From Litoditis marina (lineage: Eukaryota; Nematoda; Chromadorea; Rhabditida; Rhabditidae), in the NCBI GenBank assembly GCA_964036275.1, contig OZ038436.1:10427904-10491903 (forward strand): a DNA stretch of 64,000 nucleotides, read 5' to 3'. The position numbers and the translations under genes were made by a program. The notes under the pieces were generated by a model. That model was not told the origin of the DNA. It was given only the letters and a program-made list of their open reading frames with translations, and searched no databases. Of this stretch, positions 38,018 to 51,703 are shown one piece after another. How positions within the stretch are numbered: the stretch's first letter is position 1; each line of letters begins with the position of its first letter.

Positions 38018-41000
38018 AACCGGCAAGCTTTGGAATCGAAGATGTGCGTGCATACACAGCGGAAAGTGAGATATACAGTACCCTCTCGCCTTTCCGTTGG
38101 CGACGACTATATGAAACACTTGGATGCTTCAAAATGACACGTTCAAAACATGGTTTATTATCAAAACATTAGACGAAGACATAATTTCAATTCTGACCTT
38201 GCAACAGGAAAAAGAGCGGGAAACTTTCTGAGGAAAATAGTTGGTAAAACATCATATTAACTTCTACAATACTTTCGCAAATTCATCCCTTTTCGAGGAA
38301 TGGAATAGAGAGGGGTTTTCTTTCTGATTATTGGTTTGCTTGCTTTGGCAAACCAGAAAGTGATAGCGAGCGAGTGAAACAAGCGGAAAAATAATAATAA
38401 TAAAGTTATCATAGCGTTTGATTTCATAATTGAACCGTACACGAGGTAGTATGATGGCATTACGGCAAATTCGCCGTTCGAAATATATGATTTAACCCAG
38501 CGCATACACAACTAAAGGAGGCGGTTCACGAGCACTTATCTAGAGAGAATGAAACATTGGCGCGCGTCAACTACATCCGAAACGCGCTGTGTTTAAATAA
38601 GGTTGTAACACAAAGAGATTAAACTAAACATTGAGAGAGACATAGCCGAACAAAGAGATAAAGAGGTAATAGAGACAGAGAGAAAGAGAGAGAGGATTGT
38701 TGTATTTAGTTTGCTTGCTTGTGAAACTGGCAACCCTGGGCATGATTGGTGAGAAACATAATAAAGTTGTCGTAGTCTCAATCAGCGTTTGGTTAATGGA
38801 AGAAGGCTCAAATAGTTTTTAAGGTATGAATTGGCTGTTTGATCTCACGAAGTACGAAACTTGTTGTTTCATGAAGTCCACGTGGGAATGGCCACAACTA
38901 TAACTGAGATGGTTCCTCACAATAAAAGGAGCAGATCTCTCGACCGCTAGCCCAAATAGTTCGAATAAAGTGACAATCGCTTACAGTTTATGAAATGTAA
39001 AGAGTAGAAGATCTACATCCTTCGTTTTTAACACAACTTCCAGTTTCTGCAAGCACCGTACCCACGATATTACCGACGGATTCTGACGAGGTTCGCAAAA
39101 TAGAGTTGCGGCATAGCAATCGTTCGAACCCCATGAGAAGTTCAAACTATTTTCTCATGAGAATACAAAAAACACTTCATGAGCACAAAAACACTTCAGA
39201 CTTCTTATGTTGTGACATGGCAATCAATAGAATGTCATCAGCAGTTCACGAGATATTGCTCGTGAGGTGTCTCATGAGATGACCACGCCTGGTTCACATT
39301 CAGGTTTGGAACTTTTCCTCGGAGAAGTGAAATGGAAAGCCGAAAACGATGACTCAAACTATCAGAAACTGACTGATACTTTTCATCACAACGTGTAGCG
39401 AATAGGGTTTCAATCGGCTATTTCAAATATGGCGAGTTTCGACTTGCGCATATTCTGAAAAATCCAATGATTGGGGTTGCGACTCTTTTAGTCCATTCAT
39501 TAAAACTGAAACGTCGATAACCGGTTTCAATTCTGACTCGAATGTGGGAACTCTGGTCGGTTACGCGTCCCTTAATTTGTCAAAAATGAATAAAAAATAA
39601 AAATAGCATTGGGTGTTCGTGTGAACACGAAATTTTCGTTGAACCGTAGTACATAGATTGATAATAGTTTAGTCCGCATCAATTTCAGTGAATTTCTTTA
39701 GTACCCTTTTTTGAGATTTTCATTTTTGGGACAATGTCTGTAGAAAAAGGTCAGAAACGAATGTGAGTTTTGTAAACACATGAGCTTAAAAGATGCTAAA
39801 CGCACTGAAATTGCTTATTATTCACTGTGAAAATCTCAACACAAATGCAAACAGTATGCAGGTGCTATTCATTTTTTGTGTTATTTGAATTCACGAACAA
39901 TTGCTGGGACAGTCAGGTGAGCACTTACATAGAGGGCATGAAACATCTGGGCGCGTCAGTAACGCACAACTGAAACGCGCTGTGCAAGAATTGATGAAGA
40001 GATATTTTTTATTTATGTATTTATTCAATGATGAATGAGAAAAGAAAACTAAACAAAGCATTACTTGAAATACAACTGATCAAAGTAAAAAAAAAAAGTA
40101 ACATAGAGAAGAACTTCAAACAGTAATCAGGAAGGTACACGTGTAGAATTATGGAAGATACTTCTGCAAAGTCCGCTAACTATGCACACAGTTGTGGTTA
40201 TAAATATATGAATTCAAAAATCAGTGTTTTGCCAATCAAAGCTACATGCTCTGATGAATATCTGAATAGAATCGAATCGTGTTGCCATCTTTCTCTGCCA
40301 CAGAAAATAAAGTGGAAAACTACAGTCAGTCCTGAACAAACACATACCCCTGCAGACACCGTATTTCTAGAGAAGGGAGGGGGCTACGTGTTAGAACTAA
40401 GATAGCGTTATACCCATTAGATTTGTGTTCCATAACCTACTTATTGTTTGGTGTTTGATATTGTTACTAATTTCTGGTAAACCAGAAAATGTCAAGCGAT
40501 TGTTTGGGGTATTGTACTAATATTGTTTAAGTTACCTAGTTCATTGAGTACGACCTATATGAGACAGAGGAAAGCTCAGGAAAAAAGTAGTTGAGCCATC
40601 TACTAACTGTGACAGAAACCGATTGGTTACACAATTGTATGGAAGGAATATAATGGCAATTTAGTTCGTTGAGTTTTATTCAATTTACGAGAAACTATCG
40701 CCAAACTACCCGTTCGCCCATTACTAGGCTTGAAGCACCAATATTTTGAACCCTGCAAACGTACTTCTTTCTTGAATATTCGAAATGCATAAATTTGCTC
40801 CAAGTTGAAAATGAGATAGCTGAACAAAGAGAGAAAGATAGAGAGCGACAGTGAAAAGAAGACAAAAAAGAATATGGCCACAACTGTATCGGAAAGGGTT
40901 CTTCACACTAAAAGGAGCAGATATCTAGATCCTTGGCCATAGTTCAAGTTGGGACCGAGACACATTCTCTATAGTTTGTAGTATATACACCGTGGAAACT

Positions 41001-42711
41001 GCAAACTTTAATTTTTCTACAACTGAATGTTTCCGGAAGCACCTCACCCACGAAATCTTTAAACGGTTCCTCCAAAGTTCGCAACATGAAGTGAAGAAAG
41101 GGAGACATATTGTGAAAGTGAAATGAAAAACCCGAAAACCATGTATCAAGATCGATTTAACTGATTTACACATTGAGTTACTACATATAGTCGTGGACCA
41201 ACCGCTAATGTGAATGAACGGTGTCTCGACTTGGACGAGTGTTAGCAGGGGCGCGCAGATGGCATCAATCAATACCAATTTTCGGAAATCCTGCCAATGC
41301 ATTGTGATTGCATTGCAATAAATCTATTTAATTCTATTCTATTGTGCTTCCACCTTTTTTTTAAAGTAACGTTGGTTTATTCTTTTTGAATATGCTCTAT
41401 CATTCCAGAACTATTATTGCCGATATCAGAGAACGAAATATGTGAATCGGAAAGCATTTTTAAAAATTCGAAGATCTGTGGACCGATGTTTTGACTATCC
41501 TAATACTTTTTCCAATTCACTATCTCGCAACGTTTTTAATGTACTGCCTTACTTTTAGTCCTACTGTCCACGGGTTCGATTCCCGTGCATATCATTTTCT
41601 GTCCAAAATTCATGCGCTGGTCTCTCATTTGACTTCATTTATAATGATCATCCCCTATAATTAGTGTACTGACGATGGCGGTTCAGGAGCCGATATATAG
41701 AGAGCCTGAAACATTGGCGCGCGACAACCAGGCATTCAAAACTAAAACGCGTTGTGCATCAAACGATTGGCAGTGAACAAAAACTAGGCTGGAGGTTGAG
41801 GCTGAGCTAGATTGATTAGGTGGGACCATTTCTCTACAACATATCTAGGCGCAAATATTCGTTACTCCCTTACTAGGAAAAACCTCAAAATATGTACAGA
41901 GATGACTGATATTCAATTATTTATTACTTTGATACTAGAAATGACTTTTGGGAGAACTTCAAAAACATCTAGTAGTGTTGGTGGTCGTTACAGTTATCGA
42001 AATCATTCATTTAATACCGTATAAGTCCACTAGGGTTGCTAAAATTAACTCCCAGCTCGAATTTATCTCGAAAGTTTGAGTCAACTCGAAACTCGACATT
42101 TCCAATGCGCAGAATATTACTATTTTTTTCGAGTGCCGAGTTTGGCTTCGTTCCAAGTCCGAAAATGGCTTTTGACTGCATTTTTATAATCTCGAACATA
42201 TGACGATTTTTTAATGTATTGTGGAAAAATAACATTATGTGAACGTTGTCAAACAATTACTCACAGTTAGTAAAATGTGAACAAAAGAAGTTACTGACGC
42301 CGAACTTTCTGGAATTGGTTTTGCACTGAGCGTTGACTCGAGATCGATTAGACTGATTCATTGCGTGGATACGTACAAGATACTACTACTAAATGTTACG
42401 CTTCACGAGCACTTAAACAGAGGGCATGAAACATTGGCGCGCGTCAACCACAACCGAAACACGCTGTGTATAAATAAGGAGGTAATACGAAGCGATTGAA
42501 CTAGAAATTGAGAGAGATATAGCCGAATAAAAAGATAAAGAGGCATGTAATTAAGAGAAAGAGAGTTGTGCCATTTAGTTTGCTTGCTTGTGGAAGTGGC
42601 CAACCTGAGCGAGAAAAAAAATTATCGTAGCTTCAATCAGATTTTGGTTATTGACAACTATTCGGCGGGTTGAGCTCACAAAATACGGCCACTGGATTAT
42701 TGGGGAGTAGT

Positions 42712-42958
42712 TTACATTTGCCCCCCACCCTGGTCGAAAATGGGTTGAAAAGGGCCCGTACTACAATCGCCCCCCACCTTTGGGGGGAGGGGGGCGATTA
42801 TACACCATGCTTATTCACTGCAGGCGTAGGTTGAGTGGGGGGTGATTGTTCATCAGTTCCGGGTATGTACTATCACTCCCCATTTTGTATTGTGGGGGGG
42901 GGGGTGATTGTTCATTGTCGAAGATGTACAATGTCCCCCCACCCATCAGTTTGTAATA
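42712..42958. repeat. G/C-run hairpin element
   Basis: Starts ACATTTGCCCCCCACCC and ends GGGGGGACATTGT in inverted sense (plus strand ACAATGTCCCCCCACCC). It has internal CCCCCCACC / GGGGGGGGGGGTGATTG blocks and runs of 6-12 G. It lies within the degenerate array. Confidence 0.6.
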
Positions 42959-45900
42959 TGTACATAGGAGAAAATTAGAATCTAACTTTTCTTTCCGAAA
43001 GCGCCTCCCCCACGAAATCTCTAAACGATTCTTACGAGGTTAGCAGAATATAGTGGAGAAAAAGAGACGCTGGTTCGCATTCAGGTCCGCGGAAATATTT
43101 TTTCTTAAGGAAGTTAATTAGGAAGTGAAATAAAAAACATGACCACCATGTCTACAGATCGATTAATTTGACTTATACTTTGAACTACAACGACTTGAGA
43201 TGATATCGGCTCCACTAGCGATGGAGGCGGAAAGCAGTTAAATAGCGGGCATGAAACATTGGCGCGCGTCAACTGAGTGCATCAAGCAGTAGGCAGTCAA
43301 CAGGACTAGGCTGAAAGTTTAGCCTAAGACAGATTGATAAAGGAAGAGATGTAGAGAGAAAAGGTGGAACACAGATAAAAGTAGGAAGTAGAAAGAGAGT
43401 TTAGAGTTTTTTGATCAAATACTTTCACGGTTTTATTCCGTTTTGGGAACCGTATACAATGTTCCCTTTTTTAACCTGGGGTCCACAAGCCAATGTTTCA
43501 TGTCCGCTATCTAATCGTCGTCTCACCTAGGGTAATTATGGTTTTCATTTGGAATTCCCCCTCTACAACATATTTTGGTTCAAATGTTTATTACTTTAAA
43601 GGTGGCCCGAAACGAATACTCAAATAATAGATAGAACCGAGACAATTCGATCTATACCCATAACTCTGCAGAATGGTCACTGTGAACTTCTCAATTTGGT
43701 AAATTCATAAAATTTCTCCCTAGGTGAGACACGCAGAGTAAATTTGGAATGTGGCCAGCTTTCCTGACAGTCGACATAAACGCCAAATTTCGTCACAGGC
43801 GACGTAGTTTAGAGAAGAACAACACGTAATTTTCCCATTGAGTTTACACAAACAGTAGATAAAAGTCTACATAATGAGTGCCTGACACAAACGAATTTAC
43901 CATCATGTCATTGTGACGAACCGTTTATCGGAGAAAAAAAGGTGTAGAAAAAAGGTTTAGAAGTTTAGTACATAGTACATTTCATTAGTTCGAAACATTT
44001 TACCATTCAGAATGTCAAAATATAACAAAAACATATGCATGTTACAAGATCGAGCAAAAACTAATTGAAACGATAAAAACAACACGAGATTGATCATCCA
44101 ACAAAACTACCACAGTTACAACGGTAGTCAGTCAGTACTCGAACTTTCGTACCAAAAACAGAAATACATAACATGATAACAACTATAAAAAGCTATAGCA
44201 CAACTAGCGACAAAGTGAACAACCAGACGGCTACATAATAAAATAATATGCAAAAAGAGACTCGATGAAGAGCTTTGCATCCACGGAAAAGTACAAAACT
44301 ACAGGAAGAAAGAAGATAAGGATTGTTGCCAGCTAGGTGCTAGCGTACTTCCCCTGTGACGAACCGAGCCGGAAACGACTGAAAAACAAGTAAATGAGTT
44401 TCATATGTGACGTCGTGGATAAATTCAACACATGCCAGGTGACTTGAACATTCACGTTTTTTCATCCGTGAGTGAAGGCAGTGTAGTGAAACATTCAACC
44501 GAAACATATTTACCAATAAGGACAGGGTATCGTGAAAAGACTACCATTTATGCATAGCTGCACAGTCATGTGAAAATGGTAAAGTTGTCGTAACATCTAG
44601 AGTTTCGTTATTGAAGTTTAGCTCAACTATCCGGCGGTTTGCGCGTACAAAAAAACTGCCACTGCAGTTGTTTTTTCGTAAAGTCCACGTAGAAAACGGT
44701 TGAAAATTACATCTGAAGGGGTTCTCCACAATAAACTTTTGATGTTTACCGTCACACGTTAAATGACGACTAAATTCTATAAAATTCTATAATAAAATCG
44801 GCAGATCTCTAGACTGCTGGCCCAAAATAAGGTTCTATAGAATAGAAACAGTAGAAAACGTCAACTTTTTTTTCAGGCTATTTTTCTAACACTACTGCAC
44901 GTTTCCGAAAGCGCCCCAACCACGAAATTACCAACTGATTCTTAAGAGGTTTGCAGAAAGAAAAGAGACGCAGGTTCGGATTCCGGCTCGGAATTATATT
45001 TGTCTTTGAAGATCTGGAATGAAAAACCCGAGCAGGATAACTCGAGATTGCAGAAATTTAGTCATACGAAATACATATTACATATTTACATATTTATTCA
45101 TTCAAGTCGCTTTGCCTCGATTTACTATCATAAACAGTTTGCGAGCAATTAGATAGTAGGCATGAAACATTGATGCGCGTCAACTAGGCAGCATGAATGC
45201 TATCAAGCAAGATAATGAAGAACGATTAGGAAAGTTGGTAATGAGGACTGAAATAAAAAGCAAGAGCACGAGCACGAGAAAGACAGGCAGAAAGACAGAA
45301 AATAGCTGAGGAGCTTTCGAATAGCGTTTGAATTTCGGCTCAGCCAAGAGCCCTTTTTTAATCCGGTTAAACTAAATCTTGCTTGTAAAACGTTGTATAA
45401 AACTGAGTCGATTTCTAGAACTTATTCAACGCTTGATTTGGGTGGAATCGTAGACGATAAATCAAAGTTCGAAACTTTCATCACTTCTGAAGTTGCGCCG
45501 GCTAATGTATAAATAAAGCCGGATATGTTCTACAAGCTTTTAGATTTATTGATGAACAAAGGAACAAAATACATTGTGTTATTCAACATTTATGTTAGGC
45601 CATTCATTGAGTATGGTTCAGAAGTCCGCGGCCAACGCAAAATTAGCTTTTAGACTTAAAAGTTAATACGTAGGGTTTCCAAAAAAGTTTGCACCCGATG
45701 CAATATATCTTGTTGTGAGCATCTACAATCATGTGTTCTTGTATTCAATTTGCTTACGTGCTTGTAAAACTGGCAAACCGAGCGATCGACGAAAAACATT
45801 AAAAAAGTTATTGTAGCCTCAATGAAAGATATTAAAGTTATTGTAGCCTCAATGAAAGAAATTATATCGAAATTAGGCCCAAATAGGCTACCCGGCTTGC

Positions 45901-46092
45901 TCCATGAAATCCACGTAGGAAAAGCCACAATTCTTAAAAGTTCAAATGAAGATACAGTCACTTAAATTGTAAAATGGGAACAGTAGAAAATGTGGACTTC
46001 AACTATTCCACAGCAACTGAATGTTTATCTCTAGCCATATTTCTAATAGGTTTGTATATAACATGTTACTCTTTTGTTATACCCATGTATAC

Positions 46093-46206
46093 TGTTAGTC
46101 AATTTCACAGTCACGTGAAACATGTTAAACACAACAAAACTCAGAAACGTGCAATGACAAAGTGCACGATTCCTCAATAGAATGCTAACTTCACGTGACT
46201 GTTCGA
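46093..46206. repeat. CACGTGA element, family E copy 3
   Basis: TTAGTCAATTTCACAGTCACG ... TTCACGTGACTGTTCG; the inverted CACGTGA ends are clear here, with internal CAATGACAAAGTGCACGATT. Confidence 0.75.
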
Positions 46207-48539
46207 TTTACTTATAGTATACTTAGCCATGTGTATGGGATAACAAAACAGTAACAATGTTATGTATCTACATATTGATTGCCAGATTTCATGATTTTCT
46301 TACTAATAAAACCAATGCAATTAATTTTTTACAATCATTCAAAGATATATTTTGAAATATACCCTACAAACAACTTGCCTGACATTTTCCTTTCAAAGGA
46401 TACATTGCTCATCGAATTCGATCGAGATTCAATTTTTGGCGTCTATTGAAGTTATTCTGGCAAGGCGGTGAGATTCAAACTTCAAATAGCTACCGCAGTT
46501 ATAACAAGCTTGCGACGCATGACCCTTCCCTATCCCTAGGTGCCATTCTGGTGGTCGTCTATTCCAATGCAGGGTGTAATTGAAAAGTTGTGGCTAATAG
46601 TCCGGGATACATACCGACGCTGTTATGGAGCTGAAAAAGAGAATCGTAGTGTGAGATCCAACTTCGGAAATACATTTGTCATCAAAGAAGTGAAATCCAT
46701 AAACTCTGAAACCACGTCTCAAAATCGATAAACAGATTTGTATTTCTAGTTAGAAGAGTTTCACAGTATTAATTGAAGAGGTTGTGTGCAGTTTTAACTA
46801 GCGGGCATGAAACATTGGCGCGCGTCAATCACGCACAACTGAACCTGTGCGTGTACAAAAAACGACACCGTTTTTTTCAATCGCGTTCGCAAAATCAAGT
46901 CGAGGGGGCGTGGCGAAGTCGAGGGGGCGTGGCCAAATCGACCAATCACAGCACGCCTATTCAAATTCAAAAATGGCGGGAATTTCGAGAGTTTAAATAA
47001 AACTCGAACTTTTAAACTTAAACTCAAATGAAACTTTTGGCATTTAAGCTTGTATTTATTAACGTTATGGTTTCATAATATTGTGATTTGCCTACATTAT
47101 TGGTTTGTTTAAAACGACAGAAAATGGAGTTTTTATCATCATTAAGTTAAGTTTAAATCCTTATTACTCAGTCGTTCTTAATGTCACTGTATTCGGGAGT
47201 GGAGAATCGTTTAGGACTGGTTATGTTGTCGTAAACGGAGACACACAACGGGGAAGAAGAAAAGCTGTCAACGAGTGAAGAGGAATACAGTTTATAGTTC
47301 GTTCCACCGAACAATAGCCGTTTACGGACAACTCGTCCCTAGCTCAAAAAGTTCTCAAATTAGCTTGAAACGCAATAATTTTTAGTAGTGACTAGGTTAT
47401 ATTCCATACTAACGATTGTAGAGAACTTTAGGAATAGAAAACAATCGAAATAACCAGGATAGACCATATTTTGCTAAAATTGTCATAATTATTATCAGTT
47501 TCTTGTTTTCTCTAAATATGTGATCAGTAAACCAGTTTTTCGAGGATCTCTATAATGAATTCGTATATAATAATGAGCAGGAAACTTTGCAAAATGTAAT
47601 TTCACTTTGACACCCAACTTTTAGACAGTTTTGTGATAAAACTTAGGGGACGAGTTGTCGCATGATGGGGGACGAGTTGTCGCGGTATCAATAATAACCC
47701 TCTCTTACAGTACATTTATGTGGGCGGAGCAACGAGGTTGGCAAACATCCAAGATGTAGATTTGAATCAGAAATTAGGCTCAGGTAGGGACCGAACACGC
47801 AAGCTATGGGCGGAACGGCGCCATTTAGCGCACGGCCATAGGGGCACATGTGGGAGAACAAAATAGCAAGAAAAAAACCCTTGTGTTATTGTAATGAATA
47901 CAAAACTAAACAGTTTACTCAGGTTTGATTGAAAGTAATGCAGGGAGAGAAGCACGCACTATTTGCTAGTTGTTCCATTCTGATTCTCAAAATTGATTGA
48001 ATCATATATGCAAACGTCACACACAAGAACTTTTTTCGAAAGAATTATGAAAATAAAAGATATAGAGCATCCTAATGTGAGCTCTTTTTTTAATATTTCA
48101 TATGCTCTACATCTTGAGAACGTCTTCTTGAGCATCATCTTTATCACGTCTAATTTAACGTTTGTCCCTCTGCTATATGACAACTATATAACTTTGCTAT
48201 ATAACTCTGTTATAACAGTGTTTCAACCAACTACATCGAACATTGAGAATACGGTCAAGTTTGTCATTATAGATGAGCTTTTTTAGTGTAAATTAGTTTG
48301 TGTGTGTACTACGCCGCATAATCGGCATAATATGCATGCATGAACAAATAGTATTACCTCTATAGGGAAGACATTCCGAGAACTAAGCAATATAACAGAG
48401 AAAATATTGAACACAAGTTGTGTGACTGCTTGTTTGAAGCAATAAAGTTATGATTTTCTTCATTTTCACACTGAGTTTCTAGTACACAGGAAAACAACCT
48501 GCAACATTCCGAACTGAAAACAGCGTAAAGTCTCCTATA

Positions 48540-49260
48540 CCGAAAAGGGGTTTGTGGCGATCGTTTATACTAATTTTACCAACTCACTGGATTCTGTTCG
48601 CCCCTGACATTTCTCTGTTTCACCCCGAAACCACCCCTGTTTTAGCAGGGGCCAAACCGCGGTATGGCCCCTGCTAAGACAGGGAGAAAACAGAGGAATT
48701 TCTGGGGGAAATCAGTGAAATCTCAGTGATGAAAGAGAGAAATTACGGGTTGCTTTAGAACAGAATATTAACGAATACTTTGGAAAACAAACATTTTTTC
48801 ATTAGCTAAAAGACAATATAAACATTTTGTAAATTTTTACTTTAATTTATTAACCCTGCAGTTAATAGTTAAGTACTCTTCCTTTATAAATCATATATGA
48901 TACGATTTCAAACTCAGAGTAAAACGACAAACGGCGGCCAGCCACGTCTGGCGGTGCGCCGTATCTAGTACGGGTTGGCTCAAATGTGTGCAGAACAGCT
49001 GACCGAGCCAGCTACTCTGGTGCGCCGCGCGCGAAATCGCTGTTTTCTCCCCGCCACATCCCTGCTAATGATTGCTCTATAATATCCCGTACATATCCCT
49101 GAAATACCTCCGGTATTTCCCTACTAAAAATGTCAAAGTAAGTGCTGGGAAATTACCGGGAAATCACCCTGAATTATCCCTGATCTACCCCGATTTTCCC
49201 CCTACTTTCTCTCAGAAATTTCAGTGAAAATTTTCTCTCTGTTCTGTCAGGGAAGTCCAA
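48540..49260. repeat. Hairpin-rich block with a CCGTATCTAGTACGG motif
   Basis: Contains the hairpin CCCCTGTTTTAGCAGGGGCC / GGCCCCTGCTAAGACAGGG (about 48627-48683), CTGAAAT/CCC-rich degenerate repeats, and at 48959 the motif GCCGTATCTAGTACGGGTT. The same 19-mer and similar CCCTGAAATTTCC-type repeats occur at 61340-62070, so both are probably copies of one diverged element. Confidence 0.5.
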
Positions 49261-49397
49261 CTACCTATGTATACACGCTCCTCAACTTTCAAAACTATCG
49301 TTATGGTATCAATACGTTCCACAGTTTACGAATGTGAGGTCGACCTACAACCACATCAAGTTAGAGCAATAATGCCGCAACGCAGCTGGTTCTGGCC

Positions 49398-49638
49398 AAT
49401 TCTACTACTTACCAGGTTTTCAGGTAACCTAACGTTTTTTGGTAACCTTTTTAGGTTACCTTAGTAGGTAACCTGGAAGTAACCTAAAATGAAAAACCGT
49501 TCACCTGTTTTTCTAACGCAAAATGTGGTTTTTACCGTTACTTCGAATGGTAACCGGTTTGCATTTTAGGTTACTTAAGGTAACCTGAAAAAGCCAAAAA
49601 AGGTTGGGTTACCTAAAAACCCGGCTAGATCTTGAATT
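49398..49638. mobile_element. Family B MITE, copy 7, inside the TIR transposon
   Basis: AATTCTACTACTTACCAGG ... CCCGGCTAGATCTTGAATT. The centre CGCAAAATGTGGTTTTTACC is shared with copies 1 and 6. Right-hand blocks are partly deleted. Confidence 0.8.
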
Positions 49639-50173
49639 CACCGCTGGTTCTAGCTGATTGGTGAATACAAACTTGATTTAGTTCCCCCTAACGCCTTTAC
49701 CTTCAACATTTTGGTTGACCACGTTCTAAAACAACGTAACCTCATCTTTTAATGGTATTTTTCGGTTATATTATGAACTTGAGCTTGAGTAGTATCGACT
49801 GAAGAATATAGAACTAGAGATACTTGTTAAAAAAAACTATAGTCGTTTTCTTATTCAGTTCTTTAAAACTAATAATGTAGTCATAAAATCATAACGTTAA
49901 TCAATACAAGCTTAAATGCCAAAAGTTTCATTTGAATTAAAGTTTAAAAGTTCGAGTTTTATTTAAACTTTCGAAATTCCCGCCATTTTTGAATTTGAAT
50001 AGGCGTGCTGTGATTGGTCGATTTCGCCACGCCCCCTCGACTTCGCCACGCCCCCTCGACTCGATTTTGCGAACGCGATTGAAAAAAACGGTGTCGTTTT
50101 TTGTAGTGCATCAAGCGATAGGCAGTGAACAAGACTACACTGAAAGTTGAAACTGAGCTAGATTGATAGAGAA

Positions 50174-51703
50174 AGCTGGTGAAAAGTTAAAAAGATGAAC
50201 TTGAAAAGTTGAAAAGATGAAAAGATGAAAACGTGAACTTGAAAAGGTGAAAACGTAAACTTAAAAAGTTAAAAAGTTAAAAAGATTAAAAGGTGAACGG
50301 AAGGATAATGACGAGTTAAAGATAGGGGTATGGTTGATTTGGATATTATGACCCCCCACCGGAGACGGATCGGGGGACCTCCGAAATTTTTATTTTACCA
50401 TGCATGCGACGCGCGCACGCGACGCGACAAGTTTGGGCCAAAAACAGACTCTTGCTTAGAACTCGTTTCAAAGTGATTTTCGTGACTCGATGCAATTATA
50501 TAAAAGGACCCCCCACCCAAACGGGATATAGTGGTGTGGCAACGTTTGGAGACGCGACGCGCGCACGCGACGCGTCAAAGTATAAAAATTGTCCAATTAA
50601 CCTGAGAATTTCAGGGGTGGGGTAATCGAGTGTGGGGATCACGAATATGACCATGGCGTTAAAGGAACCGAAGAGGGCGAAGGAAAAAATCTTAAAATGG
50701 CTGAAACTTTTTGGAGTAGGGAAACGAAACGGGTACGGGGATCACGAATATCGACATGTCGTTAAAGGAGGGGAGAGGTCGAAGGTCAAACTTCCAAAAA
50801 TGGCTTAAAGTTGGTGGGAATGGGTAATCGAGTATGGGGATCACATTGAGATCAGGGGCATTGGGGGTCGTGATTTCTCGTTCAACTTCGCTCTCGAAAA
50901 ACTTGTGTCACAAAAAAAAACCACTCAAACCCCAAGCGAATCCCAGTGATCCCCGTGGCCACCACAGGCCCTCAGACTAGTCCACACCCATAATCCGGAA
51001 AATAATTTTTTGGATCCGCCACCTTTGACGACATGTCGATATTCGTGATCCCCATACTCGATTACCCATTCCCACCAACTTTAAGCCATTTTTGGAAGTT
51101 TGACCTTCGACCTCTTCCCTCCTTTAACGACAGGTCGATATTCGTGATCCCCGTACCCGTTTCCCTACTCCCAACAAGTTTCAGCCTTTTTAAGATTTTT
51201 TTCCTTCGCACTCTTCGTTTCCTTTAACGCCATGGTCATATTCGTGATCCCCACACTCGATTACCCCACCCCTGAAATTCTCAGGTTAATTGGACAATTT
51301 TTATACTTTGACGCGTCGCGTGCGCGCGTCGCGTCTCCAAAAGTTGCCACACCACTATATCCCGTTTGGGTGGGGGGTCCTTTTATATAATTGCATCGAG
51401 TCACGAAAATCACTTTGAAACGAGTTCTAAGCAAGAGTCTGTTTTTGGCCCAAACTTGTCGCGTCGCGTGCGCGCGTCGCATGCATGGTAAACCAAAAAT
51501 TTCGGAGGTCCCCCGATCCGTCTCCGGTGGGGGGTCATAATATCCAAATCAACCATACCCCTATCTTTAAGTCGTCATTAACCTTCCGTTCACCTTTTAA
51601 TCTTTTTAACTTTTTAAGTTTACGTTTTCACCTTTTCAAGTTCACGTTTTCATCTTTTCATCTTTTCACCTTTTCAAGTTCATCTTTTTAACTTTTCACC
51701 AGC
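50174..51703. mobile_element. 1.53-kb palindromic (foldback-type) element
   Basis: Arms of about 670 bp (50174-50845 and 51036-51703) are near-perfect inverted copies around a spacer of about 190 bp. The outer 130 bp consist of GATGAAAAGTTGAAAA-like tandem repeats; further in is a GC-rich GCGACGCGCGCACGCGACGCG-type block. A 73-codon open frame is present identically in both arms but resembles nothing I know. The element starts GCTGGTGAAAAG, 70 bp from the end of the TIR transposon, inside the same array unit. A target duplication is not clear. Confidence 0.85.

Larger units (their letters stand above)
46854..50105. mobile_element. 3.25-kb TIR transposon, non-autonomous, flanked by TA
   Basis: Long terminal inverted repeats (about 46856-47105 and 49866-50103) begin CAAAAAACGACACCG at the left and end CGGTGTCGTTTTTTG at the right; TA flanks both. 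The arms look roughly 90-95% identical over 200 bp and each carries a double TCGAGGGGGCGTGGC motif. The interior has no reading frame resembling a transposase. It includes a family B MITE (49398-49638) and a hairpin-rich block (48540-49260). TA duplication suggests a Tc1/mariner-type target, but the very long TIRs are not typical. It interrupts a unit of the tandem array. Confidence 0.82.

Noticed and set aside
41540..41590. Plus-strand CACGGGTTCGATTCCCGTG resembling a tRNA T arm
   Set aside because: The T arm folds well, but I find no A box, D arm or matching acceptor strand upstream.
50404..50625. 73-codon open frame, repeated exactly on the other strand at 51482-51261
   Set aside because: It lies in the arms of the palindrome and is identical only because the arms are. 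There is no family resemblance, and the sequence includes GC-rich simple repeats.
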